This document shows positions 6,127 through 7,168 of a stretch of DNA of 7,168 bases, one piece after another. Source of the stretch: Bacteroidota bacterium (GTDB lineage: Bacteria; Bacteroidota; Bacteroidia; Chitinophagales; Chitinophagaceae); contig CANFLP010000089.1 of the NCBI GenBank assembly GCA_947447835.1, forward strand, positions 1-7,168. Reading direction: 5' to 3'. The position numbers and the translations under genes were made by a program. Each line of letters begins with the position of its first letter. Within the stretch, counting starts at the first letter, position 1. A model generated the notes under the pieces. That model had not been told where the DNA came from, made no database searches, and saw only the letters and a program-made list of their open reading frames with translations.

Positions 6127-7048
6127 TGTTAGCAGTACTTACGTCCAAGTTTAATTGCGATTTAAGTGCATCCAATCCATTAAACTTTACCTCACCTCTA
6201 ATATAATCGTAAACCATTACGGTAATAGTTTGCTCATAAATATCTTCATTAAAATCAAAGATATTTACCTCAATTACTTTTTTGTGGCCGTCCACAGTAG
6301 GACGTACTCCAATGTTCATCATGCCATCTAATATTTTATTACCAAAGCATGCTCCTTTAACCCTAACGGCATAAACACCGTTGCAAGGGATTAGTTTTTC
6401 TTCGTCAATGATATGTAGGTTAGCAGTAGGAAACCCAATGGTGCGGCCTATCTGATTGCCTCTTACTACAAATCCATCAAAGAAATAAGGGTAGCCTAAT
6501 AACTCATTGGCTTTAACAATATTTTTATCTGCTAGGTAATTTCTAATGTGTGTAGAACTAATAATTTCATCTCCTACCAATTGCTCATTTATTTGTTCAA
6601 CTGTAAAACCCAATGATTGACCAAAGGATTTTAGCATGTCAAAATTCCCTAATCTTCCTTTGCCAAAACGATGATCATAGCCAACTATAATAGTGTGTGG
6701 TTTAAAATGGGCTACTAAAAAAGAGTTTACATAATCCTCAGCACTTAGGTTGGAAAAATGATAATCAAAAGGTATGACAACCAAATGGTCAATACCCGCA
6801 TTGTCAAGCAAAGCAATACGTTCATTTAAACAGGTGAGTTGTTTAATATCTCCAGGTATAGAAGAGGTGATTTTTCGGGGATGCGGATGAAAGGTAATAA
6901 TGATAGTTTCACCTCCATTATTGGAAGCAATTTCCTTCATTCTAGCTATAATTTGTTGATGCCCTCTGTGAACACCGTCAAATGCGCCAGTAGTAATAAT
7001 ACCCTTTGTGAATTGGGGTAATTGTTTTAAATCGTAATGAACCTTCAT
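6098..7048 (-). CDS. ribF: Bifunctional riboflavin kinase / FAD synthetase (RibF)
   Basis: Phosphorylates riboflavin to FMN and adenylylates FMN to FAD in the cytoplasm. The 316-aa protein has both domains. The N-terminal nucleotidyltransferase carries T-T-G-A-F-D-G-V-H-R-G-H-Q (19-31, HIGH-like motif), T-F-H-P-H-P-R (52-58), V-G-Y-D-H-R-F-G (122-129) and I-S-S-T-H-I-R (163-169). The C-terminal riboflavin kinase carries G-R-T-I-G-F-P-T-A-N-L (201-211), M-N-I-G-V-R-P-T (244-251) and the probable catalytic Glu 260 in I-E-V-N-I-F-D-F. Length is typical and no residue is missing. The ATG at 7048 lies 18 nt after the start site predicted from the TACATTTG box. It is convergent with holA (tails overlap by 29 bp) and divergent from the purM-like start. 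No FMN riboswitch fits in the 68-bp gap. Confidence 0.96.
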   Translation of the reverse strand: MKVHYDLKQLPQFTKGIITTGAFDGVHRGHQQIIARMKEIASNNGGETIIITFHPHPRKITSSIPGDIKQLTCLNERIALLDNAGIDHLVVIPFDYHFSNLSAEDYVNSFLVAHFKPHTIIVGYDHRFGKGRLGNFDMLKSFGQSLGFTVEQINEQLVGDEIISSTHIRNYLADKNIVKANELLGYPYFFDGFVVRGNQIGRTIGFPTANLHIIDEEKLIPCNGVYAVRVKGACFGNKILDGMMNIGVRPTVDGHKKVIEVNIFDFNEDIYEQTITVMVYDYIRGEVKFNGLDALKSQLNLDVSTANTILQQYPLF

Positions 7049-7069
7049 CTATAATTGCTAAATATGGTG

Positions 7070-7103
7070 CAAATGTAAAACAATTGTACCTTTGTGCTTC
7101 AAA
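7070..7103 (-). promoter_or_regulatory. Candidate ribF promoter (minus strand)
   Basis: On the minus strand TACATTTG (7077-7070) matches the Bacteroidota -7 element exactly, and TTTG (7103-7100) lies 22 nt upstream as a fitting -33 element. The predicted start is near 7066, leaving an 18-nt leader before the ribF ATG. Confidence 0.6.
7087..7094 (+). promoter_or_regulatory. Candidate -7 box for the purM-like gene
   Basis: TACCTTTG is an exact TAnnTTTG match 22 nt before the ATG at 7117. The predicted start is near 7098, giving a leader of about 19 nt. No strong -33 box is present; ATGG at 7064-7067 is at the right distance but weak. Confidence 0.5.
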
Positions 7104-7116
7104 TCTGTTTTATATC

Positions 7117-7168
7117 ATGTCATTGTATGCTCAACGCGGGGTTTCCGCACAAAAGGAAGAAGTTCACG
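7117..7168 (+). CDS. purM: Probable phosphoribosylformylglycinamidine cyclo-ligase (PurM) start, cut by window edge
   Basis: Only the first 17 codons are in the window: MSLYAQRGVSAQKEEVH. The string Y-x-Q-R-G-V-S-A-x-K-E-x-V-H resembles the N-terminus of AIR synthase (PurM) as I remember it from Bacteroidota, the enzyme that makes aminoimidazole ribonucleotide from FGAM in purine synthesis. The ATG follows a TAnnTTTG box at a sensible distance. No catalytic motif is visible in so short a piece, so the assignment rests on N-terminal similarity alone. Confidence 0.6.
   Translation, partial: MSLYAQRGVSAQKEEVH

Noticed and set aside
7049..7116. FMN riboswitch upstream of ribF
   Set aside because: The predicted leader is only about 18 nt and the whole gap is 68 bp, too small for the aptamer, and none of its conserved parts is seen.
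1..7168. Mobile element, CRISPR array, tRNA or defence island
   Set aside because: I saw no transposase or integrase motifs, direct-repeat arrays or tRNA cloverleafs, and the genes are metabolic and replication genes or unknowns.

Overview
This is an AT-rich window that reads as ordinary chromosomal DNA from a member of the Bacteroidota. Family-level similarity suggests Chitinophagaceae or a relative, but that is a guess. Three things point to the phylum. The start codons lack Shine-Dalgarno sequences. Perfect matches to the Bacteroidota sigma-A -7 element (TAnnTTTG) sit just upstream of several genes. The protein variants also fit, for example the amylase with a cyclomaltodextrinase-type N-domain and the RibF motif VGYDHRFG. 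No transposon, phage, CRISPR or defence genes are visible, and I found no clear undescribed multi-gene system.

Layout. Positions 1-3502 (+) hold two tandem GH13 glucan enzymes: the 3' part of a SusA/cyclomaltodextrinase-like alpha-amylase, then glgB (branching enzyme) 2 nt later. A 166-base gap follows with a small stem-loop and a perfect 10-bp inverted repeat, then a 105-codon gene of unknown function (3669-3986, +). Positions 3987-4090 form a compact convergent terminator zone: a bidirectional intrinsic terminator, a 12-bp palindrome and a second strong hairpin serving the minus strand. Positions 4091-5002 (-) encode a membrane-anchored coiled-coil protein of unknown function. Positions 5116-6126 (+) are holA (DNA polymerase III delta), whose -7 box is placed so that its mRNA would begin at or very near the ATG. 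Positions 6098-7048 (-) are ribF (riboflavin kinase/FAD synthetase), converging on holA with a 29-bp tail overlap. Positions 7117-7168 (+) are the first 17 codons of what looks like purM, divergent from ribF over a 68-bp region with overlapping promoters.

How the genes relate. The amylase and branching enzyme fit together as alpha-glucan (glycogen or maltodextrin) metabolism and are probably cotranscribed. No convincing terminator follows glgB, so the unit may read through the 105-codon gene to the terminator at about 3989-4022. The remaining genes are housekeeping (replication clamp loading, flavin cofactors, purine synthesis) and appear to be neighbours without a shared pathway.
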